Below, in pieces: positions 22,969 through 33,009 of a DNA stretch of 64,000 nucleotides (positions are counted from its first letter, which is position 1; each line of letters opens with the position of its first letter). The translations under genes were made by a program, and so were the position numbers. The stretch is from Allomyces macrogynus ATCC 38327 (taxonomy: Eukaryota > Blastocladiomycota > Blastocladiomycetes > Blastocladiales > Blastocladiaceae). Under the pieces are notes generated by a model. It was not told where the DNA came from, ran no database searches, and saw nothing but the letters and a program-made list of their open reading frames with translations. The stretch lies in assembly GCA_000151295.1 (NCBI GenBank), contig GG745347.1:433147-497146 (forward strand). The letters are read 5' to 3'.

Positions 22969-23492
22969 GATCAGACGCGATTTCGGGGTCGTCGATTCGG
23001 GGCTATGAATCCAAGGCGATTTGGAGCGTGGTTGGGGATGGCGTTGATGACGCGCTCTTGGGGTTGCTGCAGCTGCTTGTGCGGGTCGCGCCGCTGGCGG
23101 CACGGTGCTGGAAACGGGTTGCTGACGACCAAGGTCTGGTCGGGGAGCGAGGACCCAGCGACGGCGTTGGGGTCCGCTTTTGTTGACGAAGGGGAGCGAT
23201 CGTCCAAGCAAGAACGCGTGTGCACGGGCCGTGCGTCGTTGCGGTGAGGGACGGCCGCGCGTGCAACACCACGTCAACTTTGGCCAACCGCAACGCTCAC
23301 AACCCATGCAAAAACAGACCGTGGGACAGCTCTCACGAGGACGATTTATCAGCTCAGATCGCGCGCATAAAAATACGTAAATATGTACTTGCGATATATG
23401 TGGTCACTAAATCGCGCCCTTGGCCTCCCATCGTCGATGCACCTTTGCATCGCGTCGCGCCGCGTCGCGTCTTCCACGTCCGGTCATCTTTC
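22969..23492. other. intergenic between two minus-strand genes
   Basis: Holds the protease promoter and the 3' end of the ING gene by position. An A/T-rich patch (AAAAATACGTAAATATG) lies at 23,368-23,386. No further gene is seen. Confidence 0.45.
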
Positions 23493-25163
23493 TCACGCGC
23501 GCCCGCCGGCCTTGGTCAGTGCCGCGGCGCAATCACGGCAGTACCACAGATCCGGCGGCGGCCCGGCCGGCAGCCCGACGCACTCGTAGTGGAACCACTC
23601 CACCTTGCACCGCTTGTTGTCGCACCCAATCATCTGCCCATACGACGGCTGCCGGCAGTAGCAGTAGGGCGTGTCGTCGCCAATCTCCTCTTCCACAATC
23701 ACTTGCTGCGACGACGCCACAGCCGCCGCGGCTGCTGCTTCCGCTGCGGCTGTGGCCGTGGCTGCAGCCGTTGCCTGCGCTTGCCGCTGGCTGCCCGCCC
23801 CACCGCGCCGGTTGCGCTTGGGCTGTTGGGTCGTGCTGGCGCGGCGCGCGGCGGTCGCGGCCGTTACGGGTGCGGCGGCGGCGGCAGCGGCACGGCTCGC
23901 AAGACTCTCGTCGTCGTCATCAACAATCACGCGCTTGCGCGACCCGGCGGAGGTCGGGCGGACGGGCGTCGCACGCACCTCGTCGTCCGAGTCGCCGACA
24001 GACGCATCGAGGTCGTCGTCATCCTCGTCGCCCGCATCCGCATCGTCATCGTCATCCTCGTCGTCATCGGGCACGGCATCGTCGTCATCGAGATCGTCGT
24101 CATCGTCATCCGCCGCAACCGCGCGCGTCGCTGCTGCCACGGCTGCCGCTGATGCGGCACGACGTGGCAGACCGTTCTTCTGCGCCGGCGTCGCCGCCGC
24201 CGCGGCAGCTCCACCCGCCGCGCGGTGCCGGCGCGCTGAAGATGCGGGCGCGGCACCCACGAGCGTCACGTTGGGCCCGGCCGTCGGTGGGGGCGGTGGA
24301 GGCGGCGGCATCGCGAGCGGCGTCCACACAGCGTCAACTGACGCCGCCGGCAACGCATCCGCAACCTCATCCGCTTTCCGCGCACGCTTCCGGCGCGACC
24401 GTGCCGTGGACCCCGTCGCGTGCGCCGTGACCGCGCCGAGTATCTGCGCGACGGGCGTCGTGTACGCGTCGGACACACTTCCCGCGCGCAGCGGCGTTTC
24501 CGCTCCACCGGCAGCACCGGCCGCACGCCGCTTGCGCGAGCCCACGACGGGCGTATCCGCGCCGCCTCCACCGCCGCCATCGTCGTGCGCGCGCGCGGCC
24601 GCGATTCCGTCGACGGCGGCGGCAGCGGTCGCGACGGCGTTGCGCGCAACGTCTTCCCAGTCGTCGCGCACGCGCATGAGGTCGGCGTCCATGCGCTTGA
24701 TGTGGCGGTCGATCAGGTCGACGAGTTTGCGCGCCATGAGCAGTTTCTCGTCTTGCAGCGTCGCGACTTGCGTGTAGTGTGCGCGAATGGCGTCTTGCAG
24801 CCGGGTCATTTGCGAGGTGGGCGTCGTGTCAGTGCGCTCGTACTTGTAGAGCTTTTTCTGCTTTTGCAATATGACGTTGGACAATTCTATCCAGGGGAAA
24901 TGGTGAGGGCGTGGTCGTGATGGAGGAAATAATGAGTGGAGAAGCGAACCTTGGTACTGAACGTCCTTTTCGCGCAGTTCGGTGAGCAGGTGCTGCACTT
25001 CGGCGGGCAAGTTGTCGAGACCTGGAATAAACGTTGTCTAATGTTGGTTCAATCCATTCCATTGCATGTTTATTGTTGGTCCAATGTGCGTACTTGACAA
25101 AAAGTCGTCGAGGTAATTGGCTGCATCAAACGCGGCCGCGTAGGGCGATTTCCCGAGCTGCAT
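23493..25163 (-). CDS. ING-family PHD-finger chromatin reader
   Basis: Three exons, 25163-25094, 25021-24950 and 24886-23493, give 511 residues. The N-terminal ING region has YLDDFLSSLDNLPAEVQHLL, TELREKDVQYQELSNVILQK and a helical dimerisation part ending in LMARKLVDLIDRHIKRMDAD. The C-terminal PHD finger (about residues 450-500) has the ING order of C4HC3 ligands: YCYCRQPSYGQMIGCDNKRC, WFHYECVGL and WYCRDC. ING PHD fingers bind H3K4 trimethylation and bring acetyltransferase or deacetylase complexes to chromatin. The centre is long and low-complexity, with Ala-rich stretches and a highly acidic Asp/Glu run of about 45 residues (near residues 300-345). This makes it larger than typical yeast Yng1, Yng2 or Pho23. 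A long plus-strand ORF opposite the acidic region is a shadow. Confidence 0.92.
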
Positions 25164-25820
25164 CGTGGTTGCTGGATGAGAATGGATAGGTTGGCGTCGA
25201 CTTAGCGGGCTAATCGGGCCCAAAATGGTCGCAGCTCGGTCCAAATTGATTTGCGGGCAGTCGCTTGTGCTGGTCTCTGATCGCAGAGGGTGCAGGTGTC
25301 AAGGCAATCGACATGACGAAAGGGTCGGTGAGAGCGGGCCTCCCGCGTGCGGTGGAAAACACGCCGTTATCACGCTGGAGATGCGAGACGCTGTTGCCGT
25401 TTGCACGTTTTCCAGCCGTGTTGCATCCAAAACGTGCAAACCGTAATGGGAAATGAAATCGACCGCCGTTCTCCCATCTCCAGAGACAGAGACGCAGCGC
25501 TCTATTGGCCGTGCACAGGACGTGCAACTCCGTGCCAACCTCTGCGCTCAAAGACGGAACCAACGAGTCGAATCCCGACACTCGAGGCTTCGAGCCGGAC
25601 CCCTGAGCACCATCTCCACAAGCTTGCCGGTCACCAACTGCTGCTGCTCCTGCACCGCACCACGACGGTCCTTGACTTGCCGCACTCTTCAACTTGGACC
25701 CGCACCAGCGCTGCGCCGCCAGTTGCAGCGGCCAACAGCTCCCGACTCGACCGACAACCGGCCCGACTCCTGTGATCGCTGCGCGACTGTGGCCGACCGT
25801 TCTCGCCGGCGACTGTCACC
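25164..25820. promoter_or_regulatory. divergent promoter spacer, ING gene / VTC4
   Basis: 657 bases between two start codons facing away from each other. It should contain both promoters and 5' leaders. The VTC4 side is C-rich with CCGACC and ACTC motifs. I see no confident PHO-type CACGTG element. Confidence 0.45.
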
Positions 25821-28335
25821 ATGAAGTTTGGCGCGCACCTGCAGACGGTGCAGTTCCCCGAGTGGAAATTCTACTACATTGGTAGGTCGACTTGGTCCGC
25901 GAATGGCGACTCGCAATCCGTTAGGGCATCTGACTTGACGCTCGCTGACGCCATCTGCCTCCGCCAGACTACGATGCCGCCAAGAAGCAGATCAAGGCCA
26001 TGGCCAAGGAGGGCGACGCGTGCCCACAGGCGCTCGAAGACGAGTTTATTGCCTTCTTGACCGACGAGCTCACCAAGGTCGTCAACTTCCAGTCGATCAA
26101 GTCGGGCGAGCTGAACCGGCGCGCGCAGCACTGCGACATGATCATCAACAACATTGTCAACAACCCGACGGCGACGCCGCAGGTCACGCGTATTGGCCGT
26201 GTCGAGGACGAGATTGCGCGCATCACGCACGAGACCAACGAACTCGCCAAGTTTGCGCGGCTCAACTACACGGGGTTCCTGAAGTGCTTGAAAAAGCACG
26301 ACAAGCACACGCCGTTCACGCTCAAGCCGGCGTTCTTGCAGAAAATGGACGCGAACCCGTTCTACCGCGAAAATTTTGACGTGCTGATTCTCAAGCTGTC
26401 GAAGCTCTACGATATCGTGCGCAACGGCGGCGAGGCCAACCGGAAGAACGTGCAGGCCGACGGCGGGTCACAGTCGTTTGTGCGTAGGACGACCAGTACG
26501 TTGTTGCCCAGATCCCTTGCTCGGGACAATCTCAATCAGCTCGGTCGGCCTGATGTGCTCGATTTCCCCTCTTCCTAGAGTACTGGGTCCACCCGGACAA
26601 CGTGCTCGAAGTCAAGCTCTCAATTCTCAAGCACCTGCCCGTGCTCGTCTTTGGCTCGACCAAGGAGTACGACCCGGCCATCACGTCCATCTATTTCGAC
26701 AACGAGAACTTTGACCTCTACAAGGGGCGGCTCGAGAAGAACGAGGGTGCGCAAGCCGTGCGGTTCCGGTGGTACGGTTCCGTCGCGAACCAAGAGATCT
26801 TCATTGAGCGCAAGACGCACCGCGAGGACTGGACGGGCGAGAAGTCAGTCAAGGAACGGTTCCCGCTCAAGGAAAAGTACGTCAACGACTTTATGCGCGG
26901 CACCTACTCGATCGACAAGCAGGTGGCCAAGATGCGCGAGCGCAACCAAAAGTCGGAAAAGGAGCTCGAGGTCTTGACGACGCTGTTCACCGAGGTGCAG
27001 CAGACGATCCAGGAACAGCACTTGGTCCCGACGCTGCGCACGTTCTACAACCGCACGGCCTTCCAGCTCCCGGGCGACGCGCGCGTGCGCATTTCGCTCG
27101 ACACGGAATTGACCATGGTACGCGAAGACAACTACGACGGCGCGCGCCGCGCCGACGACAATTGGCGCCGTATGGATATCACGACCGATTGGCCGTTCTC
27201 GCAACTGCCCGAGTCGGACGTGTGCCGGTTCCCGTACGCAATTCTCGAAGTAAAGTTGCAGACGCAGCTCGGCGCCGAACCCCCCGCGTGGGTCACGGAC
27301 TTGGTCAACTCGCACTTGGTCGAGGAAGTGCCCAAGTTCTCCAAGTTCATTCACGGGTGCGCGACGCTGCTCGAGCACCGCGTCTCGCTGCTGCCGTTTT
27401 GGCTGCCGCAAATGGACCGCGATATTCGCAAGCCGCCGGCCGGGGCGGCCGTGACCACCGTGCAGGACGAGGTGTCCATGATTTCCGGTATGCCGACGTC
27501 GCCGTTTGATATCGAGGAGACGCGCGTGCGGTTCAAGGGCAAGGGCAAGGGCAAGCCGTCGCCGGCCGTGTCGCTGAACGGCGCCGCCGGCGCAGGCGAG
27601 CACACCGCGTTGACGATTCGCGACGAGGAGGAGGCGCGCGAGATTGAGGTGGTCGAGGAGGAGCTCGTCGACGACGAAGACGACTCGGAAATGGTCGACG
27701 AGCGGTCGTCGCTCCTGCGCAGTAGCGGCGGCAGCGTCAACGTCAAGAAGGAAAAGGGCATTCTCGCGCAAATGACGTCGCTCGTGCGCAAGCTGCACGT
27801 GCGCGAGCGCCGCGAGCAGCGTCGTGTCGCTGTCGAGCAGCTGCAGGCGCAGCAGACGGCGTCATCGTCGTCGGCCGGACCCATGATCCTTGGGCAGGAG
27901 ATCCCGGAGCGGATGGGCGGCAAGCGCATTGTCGTGCCCGTGCGCATCGAGCCCAAGGTGTTCTTCGCCAACGAGCGCACATTCCTCGCGTGGATGCAGT
28001 TCTCGTCGGTGATTGCGGCCCTCGCGCTCAGTTTGATGAACTGGGGCGACAAGGTCGGCCAGATTGCCGGCGTCGTGTTCACGCTCAACGCCATGGCCAT
28101 CATGGCCTACGGCCTCTACCTGTTCTTGTGGCGCACGGAAAAGATTCGCAACCGCGAGGCTGGCCCGTATGACGATCGGTACGTTTGCTTTCGCGGATCC
28201 CCATGTTTCTTTTCGATAACGGCGGCTCACCCTTTTGCTCTCCTTTTTAGTGGTGGCCCTACGTTCATTGTTATCTCGCTGTTCGCGGCCACGTTCCTCA
28301 ACGTCTGGCTCAAGCTCAGCGAGACGCAGCCGTAA
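25821..28335 (+). CDS. VTC4: vacuolar transporter chaperone 4 (polyphosphate polymerase)
   Basis: Four exons, 25821-25881, 25968-26495, 26579-28178 and 28251-28335, encode 757 residues. Residues 1-150 are an SPX domain (MKFGAHLQTVQFPEWKFYYI; later LNYTGFLKCLKKHDKHT with phosphate-sensor lysines). The VTC catalytic core follows from about 205 to 500, with YFDNENFDLYKGRLEK, AVRFRWYG, FIERKTHREDWTGEKSVKER, TAFQLPGDARVRISLDTELT, YAILEVKLQTQ and SHLVEEVPKFSKFIHG. The retained Arg, Lys and Glu clusters and the HREDWTGEKSVK segment favour catalytic Vtc4 over accessory Vtc2/Vtc3. Three membrane helices from about residue 655 form the C-terminal channel part. The enzyme makes polyphosphate from ATP and moves it into the vacuole, controlled by inositol pyrophosphates through SPX. 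An acidic linker separates core and membrane parts. Confidence 0.96.
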
Positions 28336-28882
28336 CGCTCCCGGACCTTGCTCGTTTGCCGACTCGCCGTCCATTGCCTCGTACCCCAACACATTTTGGT
28401 CGTTTACGTTCCCTGTTTCATTTTCGCTACCAGACTTGCTGCTGCTCCTTGGTGATTCGCAGTTCGTTCGCTCGTTTCTACATACGTAGTCGCGCCGTGT
28501 ATAAATACCTTTGCATTGTCGAGGCACGAGCCCCCCAACACGGTGTCGCTGTTGACAAACAGCTTTTCCATCTTTTCGCGGATATTACCCACCGTGGATT
28601 GTTTTGATACTGGGTTGATCAATGGTCACGACGTTGGAAAGAGAGAAAGCCCGGCTCTCATTCGGATCCATCCTCGTGCTCTCATCTCATTGGTTTCACA
28701 CAGTCACCCATCACATTGTCGAGCGGCCCAGCTCCGTCTTTGACATAGTGCTCTGTTCACGGCTGCGACCAGCAGAATCGTTTCTCCACACGCGCACATC
28801 AACAAACAAGGGCACACAACATTCATATTCCCAAGCTTCGTGAATCGCAGTCCACCTCACACTGTCTTCCTTCTTCTCGTCC
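28336..28882. other. intergenic between convergent VTC4 and IQ-motif genes
   Basis: 547 bases, less GC-rich, with TTTGC and TTCG patches typical of 3' regions. No ORF with coding bias is seen. Confidence 0.45.
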
Positions 28883-30868
28883 TCAAGTAAAGTTGGACAG
28901 AAACAGTGACCGCACATCCTGCGCTGGCCCACAGCTGCGCGCCGACGACGCGCTGTTCGACGCAACCGACCCCGGCCTCTCCCCCTCCATCACCTCCGCC
29001 GGCCGCGGCACCATTTCATCCTCGTCATCCTCAGCCCGGTCCGCCCCGTCCCTACCAATCGCGCGCAAAGCCGCAAGCGCCGCTCGGCGTTCATGGTCGG
29101 TCGTGGTCGTCGCGAGCCCGTACCAGTGGCGCGTATACTGGTCAAAGTCGAGCGCGGCACTCCACTGCAGCATGCCGTTGTCGAGGTCCGGGAGGGCATC
29201 GGCTTCGTCGTCTCTGTCGGCAGCGGCCGGTGGCGGTGGCGAAGGGCCAGCAATCCCGTACATTTTGCGCATCCACTCGACCTTTTTGCGCTTCCGCTTG
29301 CTTGCGCTCGACGTCGGTGCGCCGCACGGACGGGAGCGGCGGGTACTCGATGCGCTTGTACGAGGATTGTACGTAGACGGGGTCTTGCAGGAGCTCGAAT
29401 GGCTAAGTGGTGAGAACGATCAGTGAACGGCTATCAGACGCGACGGGTGGGTGGAGAAGACGCACGTTGGCCGACTGGATGATGGGCCGCCAGCTGTTGT
29501 TCTCGAACCGCTTGTACCAGGTTTTTGCAACGCGAGACGGTGAGGAATCGCACGAGAAGAACCCTTGAGAATGTGCGGAACGTTCTCTTCTGCGTGTCGA
29601 GGGGGTTCGCGTAGTTGGGCGGCGCAAACGCGCCGAGATCAATCGTCGCGTGGTTCACGGAAATCTTGTAGTAAATTGTGGGCGGGAACGTAGTCTGCAC
29701 TGCCGACAAGCGTGAGTTTGATCGCTGCGGAGGAGCCCCTCCGGGAAAATTGAGCGTACCCCGCCGAGCCGGAACCGGACGTGCACGCCCGCGGCCGAGT
29801 CCATGAGCTGCGACTCCTTTGGGTTGATGAACTTGAGAATCGATCGCGGGTCGGCCTGCTCGCGGGTGAGAATGAGGCTGCGCAGGTAATGGTAGACTTT
29901 CCGCGACTACACGGAGCCAGTCAAGGGCACGATCAACAATCCAGCATCAGGTAACGTGATATCACAATGACAATGCACCCAAAGCTGCCGCCACCGCCTT
30001 TGAATCCGCATTGCCGCGAGATCCTGGTTTTGGCGCAGCGCAAGCACGTTCAACCTCTCCTGCTCCTGAGCGAGATAATTGATCCCGTGCCCCACGCGCT
30101 TGGCATCGAGCGTGCGCCGCAACGCGCGTTTCGCGCGGTGCATTTTCCACGTCGCCTGCAGCTTCATCGCGCAAAACTCGTCGTAGTACGGTGGAATCCA
30201 CCCGAGCAGCTCAATGTGCAGCGCGTACTCGCGGGACTGCGCGAGCATGCGTTCCTGGACCGCGAGTTCGGACGCCAGGTCAGGCAATGGTCGGCCGAAT
30301 GCCTAGTGTTGTCGGCGACGCAGCGTTGCGGCGGCAGCGGCATGGTCCAGAACCACATCGAGCTGGGATAATGGACGGGGCAGGAAAGCGGATCCGGGGC
30401 GCGACGCGGAAGCGGATGCATGGCCCGACGACGCAACGGAACCGCCATGGTCCGAAGACGCTTGCGCGAGCGTGGCGAGACTCACGGTGCCGAACCGGAC
30501 ATACGTGCACTTGAGCCGATTCTGATGCGTGCGCCATGCAGTTTGCAGCATCAAGGCCGCCGCGAGCCGCCGAAGTTGTTGCTGGACCGTCTTGGATCTC
30601 AAGAGCTGCCACGAATCGAGGTCCTGGTCCTCGGTCGGGAGCGGGAGCGGCTGGCCATATAGCGCGGCCTGGCATGCGGATACGGGATCAAGATTCGAAG
30701 TCTGGGAACAATTGGTAGGTCGATGGGGCGTACTTTGCGCGCTTCGGGTGATCGCCGCACTAGTTGCTCGAATCTGTCGAGCGGGAACTGAGCAAAGCGA
30801 AGCAGCTTCTTGGGATCGAATCCAGCGCCGAGTGCGTGGATTTCAGGGGCATAGATGCTGGGATTCAT
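28883..30868 (-). CDS. C11orf65/MFI-like protein with IQ motifs (possible frameshifts)
   Basis: Exons: 30868-30734, 30668-30486 (end tentative), 30302-29979, 29906-29760, 29694-29466 and 29402-28883. The C-terminal half resembles animal C11orf65 (MFI): ILKFINPKESQLMDSAAGVH, FRLGG, TFPPTIYYKI, WYKRFENNSWRP, KVEWMRKMYG and LDFDQYTRHWYGLAT occur in the same order. Three IQ-like motifs (LMLQTAWRTHQNRLK, MKLQATWKMHRAKRALRR, MRIQRRWRQLW) suggest calmodulin binding. MFI is reported as a mitochondrial fission regulator in animals; the role here is unknown. Two places need one base fewer to keep the family reading frame, both at A5 runs on the sense strand (plus-strand T5 at 29522-29526 and 29283-29287). 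These may be homopolymer assembly errors or mutations; the first could instead be a poor 52-nt intron. An intron of 183 nt (30303-30485) is assumed to remove an in-frame TAG. Confidence 0.72.
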
Positions 30869-31385
30869 GGCGACGAGAGCGGGCGACGGAAGGCCGTCGT
30901 ATTGGGCCGCGTGCGGTTGACAGCTCGTGGATGGCGACAGGTTGTAACATCGGGGGCGGCGACCTGAGTTTGCTGATCCAAAGAAAGTCCGCCGATTTGA
31001 GGCAATAATCGTATGCGGTCAGTTGTGAAGCGTTTTCGGTCTATTTGGTGGAGAGCACTCGAGGCCGGCCCTGGAGCTTTTGTCGTTGCGCAAGGCAGGT
31101 AAACGCGGTCACGTTTCCGAGAACAGCGACGATGGGTCCCTCCCGCTGAGGTCGTTCGTGAAGCGATTTTGAGCATTCAGGAGCATCCCCGTAAAGCCAA
31201 CAATCTGTTGTGCTATTGCGGACCAAGCGCACGGTCCGACACGACCAAAAACCGACCCCGACCCGATCCATAGCTCTGGCTCGCCAGGCCCATGAGCTGC
31301 GCGCGCTCGTGCACGAGCCGGCGCACATACGACGAGATCGTCGGCGGGAACCGTACGGCATGTGGTGTGTCCGGCGCGGGCAGAG
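30869..31385. other. intergenic between two minus-strand genes
   Basis: 517 bases with promoter of the IQ-motif gene and 3' region of the F-box gene by position. ORFs here lack coding bias. Confidence 0.45.
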
Positions 31386-32801
31386 CTACAAACGCAAAAT
31401 GCGGTCAATCTCGTTCGCGACAATTGCCTCGCTCGATCGACGTGGGCCCTCGAGCAATACATCCGCGGGCCCAGGGAGCGCTTGGTCCGGCGAAGACGGT
31501 GGCGTCGACGATACCGACGCGGGTGCAAGCGTGCGGGCCATCAGGTCGTGCAGAGACCAAACGACGGTGCCCGTGGTCGCAACTGCGTCACGGAGTGGCG
31601 CGTCGTAATCGTTGTCATCGTCGAGGGCGCTATCGAGACCGCGCAACTGGAACCGCTCGTCGTCGTCGCTCTCGCTCCGACGTTGTGGCCGCACCCGTCG
31701 TCCACTACGCGCGCGACCCGAAACCGTCCAGTCGTCATCATCGGCATTTCGAGCCGCAGCCGCCGCTCCACCCCCGCTCTTGCGCGATCCAGCCCCCTTG
31801 ATCCCTGGCCAGCCCGGAAACGCCGCGGCTACCGCCGCCTGAACCGCATCGCGTCCCTTGGCCGACCATGGCGTCCATCCGGACGCGCGCGCAAGCAAAT
31901 CCAGATCCCGAGCGAGTCGCGCACGCGACGTCAAGACAGTCACCTCGTGCTGCACCCACGCGGCACTCACAGCGCGTCCAAGCCGTCCACACTCGCGCAA
32001 GAATGCCGTGCGCTGCGCCTCCAGCGCTAGCTCGTCGTCGGTCGGCGAGTACCCGTGCCACGCCTCAAACTCGGCCGTGTGCTTGGCCGGCAGCAACGTG
32101 CGCTGCGCGAGAAAGTCGGCGATTTTGGTCGGCAGTCGTGGGGCGAGACCCACCAGAATCGGCGTCGCGATAGGATGGAGCAAGAACTGCGCCTGCACAC
32201 GGGCGAGAGACGCGCTCGATCCGTGAAATGCCGGGACAGCTGGCGGCAAAGGCACGGGCACGGTCGCGCCCGGCGGGAGGGTGTCCGGGTGAAATGCGGC
32301 CATCGTGATTGCGGTTTGGCGCGCGCTGCGCTCCTGGTACGCCACGATCAAGTGCTCGCCGAGGAACGGGACGAGTACAGGCGAGTCGCGTAGGACGGCC
32401 GTTGCGAGATGCGGCGCGGCCAGGTGACGGAACAGCGCGCACGAGTTGAAGACGGATAGGAGATCCCGTGGCGCAGCGAGATCGAGATCAGATCGTCGGC
32501 GTACGGCTCCTGCTGGACTGGTAGGTTCTTGCGCGTGGGCGATTGCGTCGAGCTCAAGCTGCCTGGCCAAGTGCGTGATAATCTTGGCCCAGAGCTCGAC
32601 CGGAAGCGTGTCGAGCGTGATTCGCGGTTCCATTTTGTCAGGAGCGCCGTGCTCGCCACCACCAGACGTGTCTTGGCCGAAAGTCGAGGGAGAATCACTC
32701 ATGGGCATCGCTTGAGGTACAGACTTTGCTGTTCGACTTGGATCAAGGTTTTCACCACCGTCACGTCGCTGTTTGCTCGGTGATAAACGTCGTCGTCCCA
32801 T
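31386..32801 (-). CDS. F-box protein, otherwise unknown
   Basis: One open exon of 471 residues. A canonical F-box starts near residue 61: ITLDTLPVELWAKIITHLAR, followed by LLSVFNSCALFRHLAAPHL. This part binds Skp1 in SCF ubiquitin ligases. The remainder has no LRR, WD40 or Kelch repeats that I can see. It contains helical Ala/Leu-rich sequence (FLAQRTLLPAKHTAEFEAWH) and an Arg/Asp-rich low-complexity part near residue 370, and ends in MARTLAPASVSS and SSEAIVANEIDRILRL. The ATG at 32801 gives the full frame; in-frame ATGs at the MPMSD segment (about residue 32) are plausible alternatives. Confidence 0.78.
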   Translation of the reverse strand: MGRRRLSPSKQRRDGGENLDPSRTAKSVPQAMPMSDSPSTFGQDTSGGGEHGAPDKMEPRITLDTLPVELWAKIITHLARQLELDAIAHAQEPTSPAGAVRRRSDLDLAAPRDLLSVFNSCALFRHLAAPHLATAVLRDSPVLVPFLGEHLIVAYQERSARQTAITMAAFHPDTLPPGATVPVPLPPAVPAFHGSSASLARVQAQFLLHPIATPILVGLAPRLPTKIADFLAQRTLLPAKHTAEFEAWHGYSPTDDELALEAQRTAFLRECGRLGRAVSAAWVQHEVTVLTSRARLARDLDLLARASGWTPWSAKGRDAVQAAVAAAFPGWPGIKGAGSRKSGGGAAAAARNADDDDWTVSGRARSGRRVRPQRRSESDDDERFQLRGLDSALDDDNDYDAPLRDAVATTGTVVWSLHDLMARTLAPASVSSTPPSSPDQALPGPADVLLEGPRRSSEAIVANEIDRILRL

Positions 32802-33009
32802 GCCTAGATCTTGAACAATGCGGGGAGTTGTTGACGTCAGTGGTGCGTCGCTGATGAACTGGGGCGACTTGCAGACGCTCGGGCGATCCCTGACTTCAAC
32901 CGACGCGATGCCAGCGTGCAGGCTTGGATTGCAACAAAATCCGCAAACATGATTTCAATTGAATGGCTACTACCGGAAAAGGGTGATGCAGATGCGAAAT
33001 CGAGCGACG

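Noticed and set aside
23671..24777. 368-residue plus-strand ORF opposite the ING gene
   Set aside because: It is poly-Ser/Ala, mirrors the Asp/Ala-rich sense protein, and covers a region where the ING/PHD gene is certain.
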